Part shown: positions 8,101 to 16,540 of the stretch, piece after piece | Layout: each line of letters begins with the position of its first letter | Numbering within the stretch: the first letter of the stretch is position 1 | Virus record (IMG/VR): IMGVR_UViG_3300010371_000075 | Span: 1 to 36,847 of that record | Source of the DNA: a virus | Length of the DNA: 36,847 nt | Strand: one strand, 5' to 3' | Notes under the pieces: generated by a model | Databases searched by the model: none | What the model was told of the DNA's origin: nothing | What the model saw: the letters and a program-made list of their open reading frames with translations, nothing else | Made by a program: the position numbers and the translations under genes

Positions 8101-10684
8101 GAGTGAAGATGAACACCCGGCCGGTGTCGGGTGAGTACATCGCGGCCGTGACGCCCTTGCGGCCCAGCGCATTGCGCGACTCCACGCCCCTGCGCATCTT
8201 GTCCGGCAAGCCCTCGTAACCGTGCAGGTATTCCACGCGATCGGCCACCGGCCCCAGCGCCTCGCGCACGGCGGCGCGCAGGCCCAGGCGGTCGGCATCC
8301 TCGTTGCCGCGGGCAATCGAGCGCTGCCGCGGCTCGTCGGCGAAGTCGGTCAGCTTCGGTTCGTTGGTGCTGGCGCGACCGGCTTCGCCTTCGATGTCAA
8401 CCTGCTGCGGCCGGGGGCCGTCGAACAGGCCACCATCACCCGTGTCGGCGCGGCCACCGTTCAGGCCGTTTCGCTGCGCGTCCTTCGCCTCGATGGCCGC
8501 GCGGCTGTAGTCGCTGGACGTAGGCTCGGCGAACAAGCCGCGCTGGCTGGCTACCGGACGGGCGCCCTCGATGCTGGCGGCCGGCCGGTCGGCTTCGAGC
8601 TGGAAGCCTTGCGTGCTTTCGGCGACGCCGGAACCAGCGGCGGCAGGCCTTGCTTGATCCTGGCCAGCTCCGCCTTCACCACCGATCGGCGTTGCTCGGG
8701 TGTCAGTGCCACGGTTAGTCTCCTGATCTGCAATGTGCCGCGACAGCCGCCGGGCTTGCTCGGTCACCGAACCATCCCAGGTGGCGTCGATGATCTTCTC
8801 CGACGACACGCCGGCATCATGCGCTCGGCGCACCCATTGCGCCAGCGTCAGCGCCTCGCGATCGTCATCCCGCGACAGGTCGGCCTGGTGATCGCGAAGC
8901 TCCTGCACCGCTCGCACCCGGTCAGCCTCAGCCATGTCGGCCTGATCCTGCTCGAACTGCGCTCGGTCAGCTTCATACGCGTCGTCATATTGCTTGGCGA
9001 CGCCCCGAGCATAGTCGATGAACCGCCGTTCCTTGGCGTTCAGCGACTGCCCAGCGGCATACTTGTCCAGCGCCACGTGGGCCTGCTTCTCGCTGATCTT
9101 GCCGCCCTGCTCTGGACGCATGCGCCAGAAGTTCGATTCACCGTCCGGGCCAGGCTTGCCCACCCACGGCGTGCGGCCGATGACCTCGCCCGATGTGCGA
9201 CCGAAACTCGCGCCAGAGGAAATATCACCGTCAACCTCGCCGCCGCGGATCATCTGGCCACCGCGGGTTTCCCAGCCGATCTCGTTGCGCAACGCCTCGA
9301 CCGAGGCGCGGTCGTCCACCAGCGGTGTGGGCTCCGGCACCACGGGCGCGGCAGCTTCCGGTGCCTGCATCGGTGCCGCTGGCGTCGGTGGTGCGCCCTG
9401 CGCCGCTTCGGTCGCCACCCGCGCCCGGTCCATCGCCGCGCGCACGTCCGCCGGCGTCATGGCGCCAGCCTGCGGCATCTGCGGTGCCACGGCCTCGCCA
9501 AGGCTGGCGGGAGCTGCAGCGGCCGGCGCTTCCACCTGCTGAGGCACAGGCGCCGGCTCGGGCGCCGTATCGGCGCGGCCGGCCAGCAGCGCGGCCAACA
9601 TGGTGTCCAGGTCGTCGGGTGCCGGAGCGGCCTCGACAGGCGCGGCAACGGCAGGAGTACTCGTCGATGCCAGCGGTTCGACTACTTGCCCCGGCAGAGG
9701 CGGCGGCGTGCCGGCGGTGCGGCCGGTGAGTGCCGACACCATCTCGGGAACGTTGATCGCCACATGACCGCCGCCACCCAGCGCGCCGCCCACCACGGCC
9801 GCATCCAGTGCGCCGAGCAACTGATCCTTGATCGACGTTTGGTTGCCGGTGGCCTGGTCGTCGATGTACTGCTGCATCAACTGGGTCAGTCCTTCCTGGC
9901 CGCCTTCCGTCGCGACCGCGCGGCGCAGCGTGCCAGCACCAGCCTTGCTCATGATGGCCGGCAGGCCGATCGACTCGCCGATCTTCTCGGTGGCGCCCGT
10001 CAACGCGCCCGCGGCGGCCGCCTCGCGACGCGGCACACCCTGGCTGCGAAGGTCGGTGTATTCCTGCGCGCCGGTGGCCGCGCCCATCATTGCGCTACCC
10101 AGCTCGGGGTTCCGCGTGGCCAGTGCCAGCGCCAGCATCGGGAGGGATTCGGCGCCGGTGTTGCCGTAGTAGGCCGCCGCCTTGCGGACGCCCTCGACCG
10201 GGTTGGTGACCAAGTCGCCCAGCCCTGGCCGCGGGGTTTCGGCCTGCGCACCTTGGCGATCCGCGTTGATCTGCTTTTCCACGGCAAGCGACTGCGCCGC
10301 AACCTTGTCCGCCCCCAGCGGGTTGTCGCCGTAGAGCATCCGCGTGGGCAGCATCGCCTGGTCCACGACATCGGCGCCCGTGTGCAGAGTGGACGCCAGC
10401 GCCGATGCACTGCCGCGCTTGATCGCGTTCCAGAGGTTCGCACCTCCCAGCCCTTCGACCACCGGAGCGACCGGGTCGCGAGCCAAATTCGCCAGCCCCA
10501 TGGCACCCGCACCCAGGCGCTGCAGCAGGCTCGGAGCCTCGGTCGGCGGTGGCGTGGCGCTGCCTTGTGCATCAGGCGACCCGGTAGAGGCGAACGGGTC
10601 GTAATCGACCGGCGTCAGCTTGCGTGCAGGCGCAGGGGCGGCGGCCGCGAACGGGTCGAAGTCAACCGGGGTGAGGGTCGCCAT
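5108..10684 (-). CDS. giant virion/ejection protein with polyvalent-protein domains
   Basis: Probably packaged in the head and injected with the DNA. The 1858-aa product starts with two copies of LTPVD(F/Y)DPFA, then Ala/Pro-rich and Gly-rich helical stretches. A zincin-like motif HEIAGHEGLR sits near residue 875, of the HExxGHxGLR type seen in phage polyvalent proteins. Charged helical regions follow, then a hydrophobic segment near residue 1605 (WAYLGALAAAQVAAVMYGMG) in a C-terminal region resembling the polyvalent-associated domain LPD38. ATG 10684 lies 2 bases after the previous stop, so it is preferred over 10708. It ends at TAA 5108-5110, but the frame continues. Peptidase activity is inferred. 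Confidence 0.78.
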   Translation of the reverse strand: MATLTPVDFDPFAAAAPAPARKLTPVDYDPFASTGSPDAQGSATPPPTEAPSLLQRLGAGAMGLANLARDPVAPVVEGLGGANLWNAIKRGSASALASTLHTGADVVDQAMLPTRMLYGDNPLGADKVAAQSLAVEKQINADRQGAQAETPRPGLGDLVTNPVEGVRKAAAYYGNTGAESLPMLALALATRNPELGSAMMGAATGAQEYTDLRSQGVPRREAAAAGALTGATEKIGESIGLPAIMSKAGAGTLRRAVATEGGQEGLTQLMQQYIDDQATGNQTSIKDQLLGALDAAVVGGALGGGGHVAINVPEMVSALTGRTAGTPPPLPGQVVEPLASTSTPAVAAPVEAAPAPDDLDTMLAALLAGRADTAPEPAPVPQQVEAPAAAAPASLGEAVAPQMPQAGAMTPADVRAAMDRARVATEAAQGAPPTPAAPMQAPEAAAPVVPEPTPLVDDRASVEALRNEIGWETRGGQMIRGGEVDGDISSGASFGRTSGEVIGRTPWVGKPGPDGESNFWRMRPEQGGKISEKQAHVALDKYAAGQSLNAKERRFIDYARGVAKQYDDAYEADRAQFEQDQADMAEADRVRAVQELRDHQADLSRDDDREALTLAQWVRRAHDAGVSSEKIIDATWDGSVTEQARRLSRHIADQETNRGTDTRATPIGGEGGAGQDQARPAAAGSGVAESTQGFQLEADRPAASIEGARPVASQRGLFAEPTSSDYSRAAIEAKDAQRNGLNGGRADTGDGGLFDGPRPQQVDIEGEAGRASTNEPKLTDFADEPRQRSIARGNEDADRLGLRAAVREALGPVADRVEYLHGYEGLPDKMRRGVESRNALGRKGVTAAMYSPDTGRVFIFTQVTKTPARAVWHAAHEIAGHEGLRALLGDRINPALNIARQNPTVKALADEIYAQRKIADQMKKSGKTHADGVLLATEEALAELAAAVRTGNYEHINERYGVNVPPGIRESVKAAIANFLRRLKAMIDDLFGKHVFTDQDVRSLLEAAWQAAKNKGSIGQPQSALDSTEDQTGNRGTFDPSSPSILESTTHRTPADARSDAAVRRAEAQRTLGGPTAGGAIGWNFDTHKWEGNEGTLRRARTQLDDKMLAWRDVQGSIAEALGRTIPDAQNVYRLENLMHGRVKEGIDALEADRIVPLVQAMDRAKVTPAQLDEYLYARHAKERNAQIASINPAMPDGGSGMTNAEADAILARADTARMAPLARRVDALTHQTRRRLLDSGLITQEQFDAMEAQYQHYVPLRGKQVRENEFDGASQGAGRGLDTRPSPVKNALGRGAGNRAENILGEIIGDAQRSIIASEKARVGRAVMRLVLANPNPALWSVEPVQTERKLDATGEVYEAVVHDWSDPSIIAVRHRGNVYKVQINFAPLAQALNMVGVDQLSGLTRAAGALNRYFSSVLTRYNPAFIPVNAARDALFGLTGMSVEHGELAAMQAALYYPKAIRAAWKEARRAPPTTEADRFAREFAEDGGKTGYVHMPSVEDLARKIGDGRLGSYNPHGIARAGRALADMVGAMNDSVENALRLSAYATLRKRGMSREAAAAYAKEMTVNFNRKGYAGSKLNAWLLFYNASMQGAKRTVTLAKHPKTWAYLGALAAAQVAAVMYGMGQDDDDGTPIWDKVPDYVKQRNLVFTWLDDGGQQHLLTIPMPYGFNIMPYLAGRVTDAMMHREDRPQDSGMAIAADVMSASVQSFSPVPLDDGALGLVPTALRIPLSIQVNRNDWGRQIRKENPFGKFDVPRSTVGRPDTLEIFKVASKGLNRIGGGDDYTPPPMSAFDLAPEDIQYIVDKLGGGAGKFVVDVATLGQMAAGDAPVTSRDVPIVNRFTKTVDDKAAQQAMF

Positions 10685-10686
10685 GC

Positions 10687-11526
10687 TCAACCATCCACCC
10701 GCAGCCATTTTCCGGGGCGGTTCGGGTCGGGCACGTAGAGGTTGCCATCCGGTGCGCGGCGCGGCTCCACGGCAGCAGCCGGATGGCCCGGCGCCGCCGC
10801 AGCGGGCGCGCCGCCCGCGTCGCCACTGAAGATGTGGGTCAGCATGTCCACGAGAGGCGCCATGTTGACGGTCGGCTTGGCATCGGGCTTGCTGTTCTTG
10901 CGGTGCACGCCGGCCATCGCATCCGAGTTTCGGGCGCGGGCACGCGCCGCTACGGCACTGGCATTCGACGCGTCAGCCCGCGCGCCTTTCGCCATGATGT
11001 CGGCCAGGCCGACCTGCGTCGGCGTGTTGCCCCCCACCGCCGCCTGCTGGTCCGGCGTCACCATCGCACTGAGCAGCGTACCGTCCTGGATCGTGGAAAG
11101 GTTGACCGGCCTGCCGCTGCGCACCATGTTGATGCGGTTGAGCAGGTTCAGGTCGGCGTCGGGCGCCGTGGCCACTTCCATCGCCCGGTTCCCGAAGCCG
11201 ATGCCCTGCTGATCCTTCTGGTAGCCGGAGAGTTCGCGCGGGTCAATGCCGGCATGCAGCAGGCCGTTCACCAGCTGACCCTGCAGGGAATCCATGGCCT
11301 CCGGCACGAAGGCCTGGCCGGTGACAGGGTCGCGACCCGATACCACGCTGCCGACCAGTTCGGGCGTGATGCTCTGCAGGCCCATGTTCTTGTCGCGCTT
11401 CGTGCGCGCGTCCTCGAGCAATCCCGCCTGCCGCGAGCCGGCCTGATAGCCAGCCATCGCCAGCTTCTGGCGCTGCAGCGAATCACCGCCAGCCAGTGCC
11501 GCACCCAGTTCACTCCATCCGCTCAT
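10687..11526 (-). CDS. putative internal virion / DNA-ejection protein
   Basis: Product of 279 aa. Helical, Ala/Gly/Gln-rich N-terminus (SELGAALAGGDSLQRQKLAMAGYQAGSRQAGLLEDARTKRD), a middle part of polar helices, and a Pro/Ala-rich C-terminus ending in NLYVPDPNRPGKWLRVDG. No catalytic motif and no membrane segment. Such proteins are typical just upstream of the giant ejection protein in short-tailed phages, hence the call; I do not recognise a named family. It is separated by 2 bases from the next gene and by 12 from the previous one. Confidence 0.6.
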   Translation of the reverse strand: MSGWSELGAALAGGDSLQRQKLAMAGYQAGSRQAGLLEDARTKRDKNMGLQSITPELVGSVVSGRDPVTGQAFVPEAMDSLQGQLVNGLLHAGIDPRELSGYQKDQQGIGFGNRAMEVATAPDADLNLLNRINMVRSGRPVNLSTIQDGTLLSAMVTPDQQAAVGGNTPTQVGLADIMAKGARADASNASAVAARARARNSDAMAGVHRKNSKPDAKPTVNMAPLVDMLTHIFSGDAGGAPAAAAPGHPAAAVEPRRAPDGNLYVPDPNRPGKWLRVDG

Positions 11527-11538
11527 AGATCGGTTTCC

Positions 11539-12198
11539 TCAACTCTTGAACGGCATGTTCACGCGGAAGCCGTTGCCGGCGTCGTAGATGTCGCCGGTGC
11601 CATTCATCTGGCCACTGCCACCACCACCACCGCCCGCCCCGCTCGCTCGCGCCATGCCGTAGGCGCGTGCGCCATCGGCCACCGCGGTCAGCCACGGATT
11701 GGGCCGGATCGCCTGCAGACGCATCTGCGAGAGGAACTGGTCGGCAGCCGATCGGCGCTTGATCTCGTTGAGGTCGGAGCCGTAGCGCGACAGGTTGGCG
11801 GCCTCGGCCTGGCGCTGCAGCGACGGCGCGTCGATCGCGCTGAGCAGGCCGGCATTGGAGGCGCCGTAGTTGCTGATCCCCAGCGCGGCATCATTCGCCG
11901 CCTTCGTGTAGGCGCCCGACACGTTACCGACCTGGGCCAGCGGCCGCACGGCGTTCGGGTTTTCTGCCCTCAGCTTGGCCATGAACTGGTCGAGCAGGTT
12001 CGACTTTGCGGCATCTGGCGAGGACTGCGCGGTCTTCTGGATCAGTTGCTGCGTCTGCTGATTTTGCTGTTGCTGCAGGCCGTACTGCTGGCGCAGCTGG
12101 CGGGCCAGCTCGCTGTCCTGACGGCGGGCAACCTGGCGGTTGTTCGCATAGGTGGCGGTCGCAGCGAGGATGGTGGTTCCCACGGCTACCCAAGACAT
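11539..12198 (-). CDS. putative internal virion protein
   Basis: Product of 219 aa. The N-terminus (SWVAVGTTILAATATYANNRQVARRQ) is weakly hydrophobic and could insert in membranes during ejection. A Gln-rich helix follows (LRQQYGLQQQQNQQTQQLIQ), then a helical core and a Gly-run linker before INGDIYDAGNGFRVNMPFKS-like C-terminal residues. This layout is common in podovirus ejection proteins. It overlaps the upstream cupin-like gene by 13 bases, a sign of tight co-translation. The function is inferred from order and composition. Confidence 0.58.
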   Translation of the reverse strand: MSWVAVGTTILAATATYANNRQVARRQDSELARQLRQQYGLQQQQNQQTQQLIQKTAQSSPDAAKSNLLDQFMAKLRAENPNAVRPLAQVGNVSGAYTKAANDAALGISNYGASNAGLLSAIDAPSLQRQAEAANLSRYGSDLNEIKRRSAADQFLSQMRLQAIRPNPWLTAVADGARAYGMARASGAGGGGGGSGQMNGTGDIYDAGNGFRVNMPFKS

Positions 12199-12623
12199 GG
12201 CGTTTCCCCTTCCGCCATTGGCGGCAGTACATCGCTGGGGTCGACAATGTCGGCCTCGGCCGTTTCCAGATCCTGCGCGTCACACACCACGGTCGTGGAC
12301 CAGATCACGTCAGTTAGCGCGACGGCGACGCGCTTCGTACCCGGCGGCGAGACAACGACCTCCGGGCCCGTCAGCTCGACGATGCCAGCCTCGGTGGAAA
12401 CAGCGATCGTCCCGGACACGAGCACGTTGTGCTGCCCCTTGCGGTGCTTCTTGCCCGTGAGGGCGGTACCGGCCGGGATCAGGATCACGCGCGTCACCAT
12501 GCCGTGCCCGAAGAAGGTCTGTGCCGGGATGCACGCCTGCGGACACTGCGCAATCGCCGCCTCGAATGCCTTCACGGCTTCTGGCGACGGGTGACGAGGC
12601 AAGGTCAGGTCCGAACCATCCAT
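12186..12623 (-). CDS. cupin-like virion-region protein
   Basis: Product of 145 aa with a beta-rich core typical of a small cupin barrel: VTRVILIPAGTALTGKKHRKGQHNVLVSGTIAVSTEAG, with PAG, H-K-GQHN and SGT turns, then PEVVVSPPGTKRVAVALTDV. The His residues in HRKGQH could bind metal, but the full cupin metal set is not obvious. Similar proteins occur among the ejection genes of podoviruses, where their role is unknown. It overlaps the upstream gene by one base (TGATG) and the downstream gene by 13. Confidence 0.6.
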   Translation of the reverse strand: MDGSDLTLPRHPSPEAVKAFEAAIAQCPQACIPAQTFFGHGMVTRVILIPAGTALTGKKHRKGQHNVLVSGTIAVSTEAGIVELTGPEVVVSPPGTKRVAVALTDVIWSTTVVCDAQDLETAEADIVDPSDVLPPMAEGETPCLG

Positions 12624-13240
12624 CAGCGGCCTCCCGTCGCGCCGGCGCCAAAGCCGGGCTGATACCAGCCGCCAAGACCGGCGTTGAAGCTGTCACGCAG
12701 CGCCTTGGCGTCCTGGCTCTTCTGGTAGATCGAGGCGAAGTCGCCGAACGCATCACCGAAGGCATTGGCCGTGGCGGCCGGCCGCGAGGACTCGAGGTTG
12801 CTGCGCAGCGCGCTGGCGGCCTGCGACGCGGCACTGGTGGCGTCCAGACCGCCCTGCGCGGCGGCGATCAGGTTGGCGCGGGACTGTTCATCCTGGGAAC
12901 GCAGCGAGGCGCCAGCAGCCATGCCGCGTCGCGTCGTTTCGAGCACGCCCTTGAGGTAATCCTTGCCGGCCTGTGCGCCCAGGTCTGCCTGCACGCTGCC
13001 ACCGACCTGTCCGTTGCGGGCCATCGCAAAGCGCATCCGGCGATCGTTCAGCGCCTTCTGGTCGTCCAGTTGGCCCGTGTAGTAACTGGTCGTGTCGCGG
13101 GCCAGCTGGTCATATTGGCCGGCACGCGAGGGATTGTCGAAGATGCCGTTGATTTGCGCCGTCGATTCCGCGATCTGGCGCTGACGCGCCTCTTCGTTCG
13201 CCTGCGCCTGTTTGGCTGCCTTGTCGCTGCCACCACTCAT
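12623..13240 (-). CDS. putative internal virion protein (gp14-like position)
   Basis: Product of 205 aa, helical and polar: a Lys/Gln/Ala-rich N-terminal coiled coil (DKAAKQAQANEEARQRQIAEST), a central YYTGQLDDQKALNDRRMRFAMARNGQVGGS block, then Ala/Ser-rich helices and a Gly-rich tail. The RFAMARNGQVGGS stretch resembles that in small internal virion proteins of T7-like and BPP-1-like podoviruses. It has no enzyme motif. It overlaps the GNAT-like gene upstream by 4 bases and the cupin-like gene downstream by one. Confidence 0.6.
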   Translation of the reverse strand: MSGGSDKAAKQAQANEEARQRQIAESTAQINGIFDNPSRAGQYDQLARDTTSYYTGQLDDQKALNDRRMRFAMARNGQVGGSVQADLGAQAGKDYLKGVLETTRRGMAAGASLRSQDEQSRANLIAAAQGGLDATSAASQAASALRSNLESSRPAATANAFGDAFGDFASIYQKSQDAKALRDSFNAGLGGWYQPGFGAGATGGR

Positions 13241-13791
13241 GGCTGGTTGTCCTCCGCGATGCGCGCATAGGTGACGATGTCCTCGCCATGGGCGCCGGCG
13301 CGGCGACGGGTGCCCTCGTGGCGCATCCCCAGCGCCTGGGCGTACCAGTCAGTCGCCGCGGTGCGCGTGGCGATCGTGTCCACCGACAGCCGGCGCGCGC
13401 CCTGTTCGAACAGCTGGCCCATCAGCCAGCGCGTTGCCTTCGTGATCGTGCGCCAGTGCGTCGCCCAGCCGTCGGCCGTGCCGGCCATCCAGCCGCTCCA
13501 CACGCCGGGTAGATCCTGCTGAAAGCCACCGGCAGCCGCCGGCGCGCCCGCGTCATCGACCACCACGAAAGCCAGCCCCGGCGTAGCCATGAAGCCGCGG
13601 GCAGCGACCTCGGCGTCGTAGGCCTCGGCGCCGCTCATGGCCAGCCAGTGCGCGATTTCGTCCGCGCGCATGTGCTCGGCCAGCACCTGGAAGTGCCAGT
13701 TGCGCGGAGCGACGACATGGGACGGCGGGCGGCTGGGGTAGCGCATGGCCAGCAGCATCGGACAGGCCGCGCAAGGATCAAGGCGCGTCAC
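13237..13791 (-). CDS. GNAT-like protein, gp13-type internal virion family
   Basis: Product of 184 aa with an acetyltransferase-like pattern: FQVLAEHMRADEIAHWLAMSG, then GLAFVVVDDAGAPAAAGGFQ, then a C-terminal helix-strand (RRLSVDTIATRTAATDWYAQALGMRHEGT) typical of GNAT folds. GNAT-like proteins are known in podovirus virions (T7 gp13 type), and this gene has that position. Whether it still binds acetyl-CoA cannot be told. The GTG at 13791 overlaps the previous stop (GTGA), giving a CAAC-containing N-terminus; an ATG at 13746 is an alternative. Confidence 0.65.
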   Translation of the reverse strand: MTRLDPCAACPMLLAMRYPSRPPSHVVAPRNWHFQVLAEHMRADEIAHWLAMSGAEAYDAEVAARGFMATPGLAFVVVDDAGAPAAAGGFQQDLPGVWSGWMAGTADGWATHWRTITKATRWLMGQLFEQGARRLSVDTIATRTAATDWYAQALGMRHEGTRRRAGAHGEDIVTYARIAEDNQP

Positions 13792-14285
13792 GACCCCGCC
13801 CTCATGTCCTGCAGGTACAAGCTCACGGCCTGCAGTTGCCACTTCTGCCCACCGGGGTAGCTCACGCGCACGCTCATGGACGGCGCCATCACCGGCAGCG
13901 GAATGATCTGGCCCGGCACGGTGTCCGGCGGCACCGCGAAGTCGGTCGTGAACGTGCCCTGATTGCTCTGGTCGTAGCCGAGCGCAAACGTCGAGTTGCC
14001 GCTGCCAACCAGGTCGAAACCCACAACCTGCTTCGATACGCCCGGCCGGCCGAAGTCCAGCCATTGGTATTGCACGATGCCCGGAAACGCCTGCTGGCGC
14101 GTGGCGTCGCCTGCGAAATCCAGGGCGGTCGATGCGTCGTAGCGCAGCACGTCGTCACCGCTGCGCATGTACAGCGTGTCGTTCAGCATCACGAAATCGT
14201 CGATGGGGAACGGGAACACGTAGCGGCTCCATTTCCCCTTGCCGCCGTTGAGGGTGTAGACGTAGATGATCGTTGACTCGCTCAT
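13788..14285 (-). CDS. nozzle (P22 gp10-like) C-terminal part, separate ORF
   Basis: The 165-aa product starts with a strand-rich block, YVYTLNGGKGKWSRYVFPFPIDDF, then LNDTLYMRSGDDVLRYD, which to me is the C-terminal part of the gp10/nozzle beta-propeller of BPP-1-like podoviruses. There it normally follows the YYPGAGQYWLA segment in the same chain. Here that segment lies in the preceding ORF (14282-16540), and this part starts anew at an ATG overlapping its TGA (ATGA). It probably assembles with the other two parts as the tail nozzle below the adaptor. Confidence 0.65.
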   Translation of the reverse strand: MSESTIIYVYTLNGGKGKWSRYVFPFPIDDFVMLNDTLYMRSGDDVLRYDASTALDFAGDATRQQAFPGIVQYQWLDFGRPGVSKQVVGFDLVGSGNSTFALGYDQSNQGTFTTDFAVPPDTVPGQIIPLPVMAPSMSVRVSYPGGQKWQLQAVSLYLQDMRAGS

Positions 14286-16540
14286 GCGAACCCCGCTGCT
14301 TTGGCATGGGCTAGTGCTCGCGTGGCGCCGAGCGCATGGTTGTACAGCGCGAAGTCACTGCCGAAGCCGTTGAACGCATACGACGACAGGAAGGCGGCAG
14401 TACCAAGGAATTGCAGGTCGCCATAAAGCTGCGCGGCTCCGCCCGTGCCGGACGCGACCAGCATACCGTTCTCGTACAAGTTGGACACGGAGCCGTCGCG
14501 CTCGAAAATCAAATGCACGATCGACCCACTGGTCGAGTTGGGCGAAGCAATATCGGCCGCATCACAGCGCCCCGTCGCGAAGTTTCGCCCCGTGCCGCGA
14601 TAGAACAACCGCAGGCCCATACCACCCGTGGTACCGATGGCGCCGAACACCTGATCCCACACCGCGCCTTTGGTGGACACCTTCTTGACGACACATTCCA
14701 TAGCCCAGGCCGTCGTGCCACCGATGGCAACATCCAGCGCCACGTTGTACGGCACCGTGGCGCCAACCGCCGTGCCGTCACTACCCAGACTGGCTGTCGC
14801 CATGGCGCGCAGCGGAGGCGCGCCACGGGTGACCCCGACCGCCACGGTGTAGGTGCCGTGGTATCCGTTGCCGGAGCTGTCCGCCATCACCGTGCCGCTG
14901 GTTTCGTCGGCCTTCCAATAGCCCACCGGGCTATCAGCAAGAATGGCCGTGCTAAGCGTGTCCGTCGTCGCGGCTGCGTCAGGCAGGTCGACGATCGATC
15001 CGTCCGCATCCGTGACCCGCACCATCCAGGCATAGCTGGCCACCGTCGTGCGCGTACCGGTCACGAGGCCCGACGCGTCCATACTCAAACCCGTCGGCAA
15101 GGCTCCGGAAGCGATCGACACGGTACGCGGCAAAACACCGCCGCCAACGTCGTATTGGTAGTTGGCTGTTTCGCCAGTCCGGCCGTCCGGCAAGCCGCCA
15201 GTGATGACCAGAGGCTGCAGCGCACGAACCGCCAGCCAATACTGCCCGGCACCCGGGTAATAGGTCGCCAGCACCGGCGAGTCGTTCGCCGTGGCAATCC
15301 GGATGGATTCGCGCACCAACACGTCGACCGGCATGCCTACGTCGCCGGCCTGCAGGTTGACCGACGAGGCCGCAATGCCTATCGAGCGCACGCCGAGCGA
15401 GGACAGAAACAGCAGGTCATTCGCTACCGGCGCCAAAGCCTTGTTGTGGGTCGATGCCACCGGCAACGCGTCCAGCAGCGTGATGCTCGCCGGGTCGGGG
15501 TCGACTTGCCACATCTGGAAGCCTTCCGAGTTGAAGGCCACCAGGTTGGAGCGGTACAGGCCCATCGCCGCGATCGGGTTGGATCCGTACGTCTGCAACC
15601 CGAACGGCAGGTAGCCGGCATCGTCGGTTGCGCTCCAGTCCAGCGGATTGACCGTGGCGCAGTAGCGGATGATGTCGTTGTCCGCGGCGTAGACCTTGCC
15701 GGCGGCGATCGCGACGATCTTCGTGTTCGGGCAGTTGGCATCCTCGACACGCCGCGAGGCGGCAAGCCAGTCGATCGTGCCGTCATGCACCGCGCCCCCC
15801 ACCGATGTCGCCCAAGTCGGCTCGGTGGCGCCGCTTTTCAGGATCGGCGACGCCTCCCAGACCAGGCGCGTGGCGATCACGCCTTCCCACGTCACCTCGT
15901 TGTCGGTGACCGTGACACCGGTCGACGTGGGCCACACCGGCTCGGTCTGCGCGCTCTTCCCCGGATTGGCCTGCGTCGCCTTGAAGATCAAGCCCGCCGG
16001 CGGCTTGCGTCGCGCGTAGGTCACGACCAGATTGTCGCCCCAGATGGGGTCGGCCGAGTTCTGGTAGAGGTAGATGCCGCAGCGCGCGTAGGACGTGCCT
16101 GCCGGAGCTGTCGCCTGCACGCTCGATGGATGCCACGCCCCGCCACGGCCATCGTTGACGATGTTGCCGCTCACGGGCTGGCCGATCTGCGCATCGCTGG
16201 CGTCGAAGAACAGCACCTGCACGTAGCCGCGGGTGTGATCGACGTCCGAGGCGCCCTGCTGGATCATGCAGTTCGCGCTGATCGTCTCGCCCGGCGACAT
16301 CAGGAACTTGGCCTTGTTGAGCGCCAGGCCGCCGGCCGTCACGCCAGGTGCGATGCAGCAGTTCGCGTTGCTGTAGCCGCCAGTGCTGGAGAACGTGCAG
16401 CTGCCGGTATAGTCCCAGCCGCTGTTGCCCGCGGCGAAGTCGCCGTTCTCGGCGCTCGTGGCGTCCACGGCCGGCTGGCTCGCCGGGATCACCAGCGAGC
16501 CGGGTGGGTAGGTTTTCCCTGACTGCCATTTGTCGGTCAT
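14282..16540 (-). CDS. nozzle (P22 gp10-like) middle part with inserted sugar-binding-like, Ig-like and LamG-like modules
   Basis: Product of 752 aa. An N-terminal module (about 30-165, NGDFAAGNSGWDYTGSC...) looks like a carbohydrate-binding jelly roll. Propeller-like sequence follows (about 245-430: GKVYAADNDIIRYC, NPLDWS, FGLQTYGSNPIAAMG, AFNSEGFQMWQVD). From about 435 an Ig-like module appears (VGGGVLPRTVSIASGALPTGLSMD), then a LamG-like domain (ADSPVGYWKADETSG to the end). ATG 16540 overlaps the previous TGA; longer starts have no coding character. It likely forms part of the tail nozzle and adds host-surface binding. Domain identities are by pattern only. Confidence 0.68.
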   Translation of the reverse strand: MTDKWQSGKTYPPGSLVIPASQPAVDATSAENGDFAAGNSGWDYTGSCTFSSTGGYSNANCCIAPGVTAGGLALNKAKFLMSPGETISANCMIQQGASDVDHTRGYVQVLFFDASDAQIGQPVSGNIVNDGRGGAWHPSSVQATAPAGTSYARCGIYLYQNSADPIWGDNLVVTYARRKPPAGLIFKATQANPGKSAQTEPVWPTSTGVTVTDNEVTWEGVIATRLVWEASPILKSGATEPTWATSVGGAVHDGTIDWLAASRRVEDANCPNTKIVAIAAGKVYAADNDIIRYCATVNPLDWSATDDAGYLPFGLQTYGSNPIAAMGLYRSNLVAFNSEGFQMWQVDPDPASITLLDALPVASTHNKALAPVANDLLFLSSLGVRSIGIAASSVNLQAGDVGMPVDVLVRESIRIATANDSPVLATYYPGAGQYWLAVRALQPLVITGGLPDGRTGETANYQYDVGGGVLPRTVSIASGALPTGLSMDASGLVTGTRTTVASYAWMVRVTDADGSIVDLPDAAATTDTLSTAILADSPVGYWKADETSGTVMADSSGNGYHGTYTVAVGVTRGAPPLRAMATASLGSDGTAVGATVPYNVALDVAIGGTTAWAMECVVKKVSTKGAVWDQVFGAIGTTGGMGLRLFYRGTGRNFATGRCDAADIASPNSTSGSIVHLIFERDGSVSNLYENGMLVASGTGGAAQLYGDLQFLGTAAFLSSYAFNGFGSDFALYNHALGATRALAHAKAAGFA

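Noticed and set aside
5120-8134. Very long plus-strand open frame (about 1000 codons) opposite the giant ejection gene
   Set aside because: His/Arg/Val-rich shadow of the minus-strand gene, as expected from high GC; no domain pattern. The 8222-10738 plus-strand frame is rejected for the same reason.
14336-16522. Plus-strand open frame opposite the nozzle genes
   Set aside because: Arg/His-rich composition and no motif; the minus strand carries a recognisable nozzle sequence.
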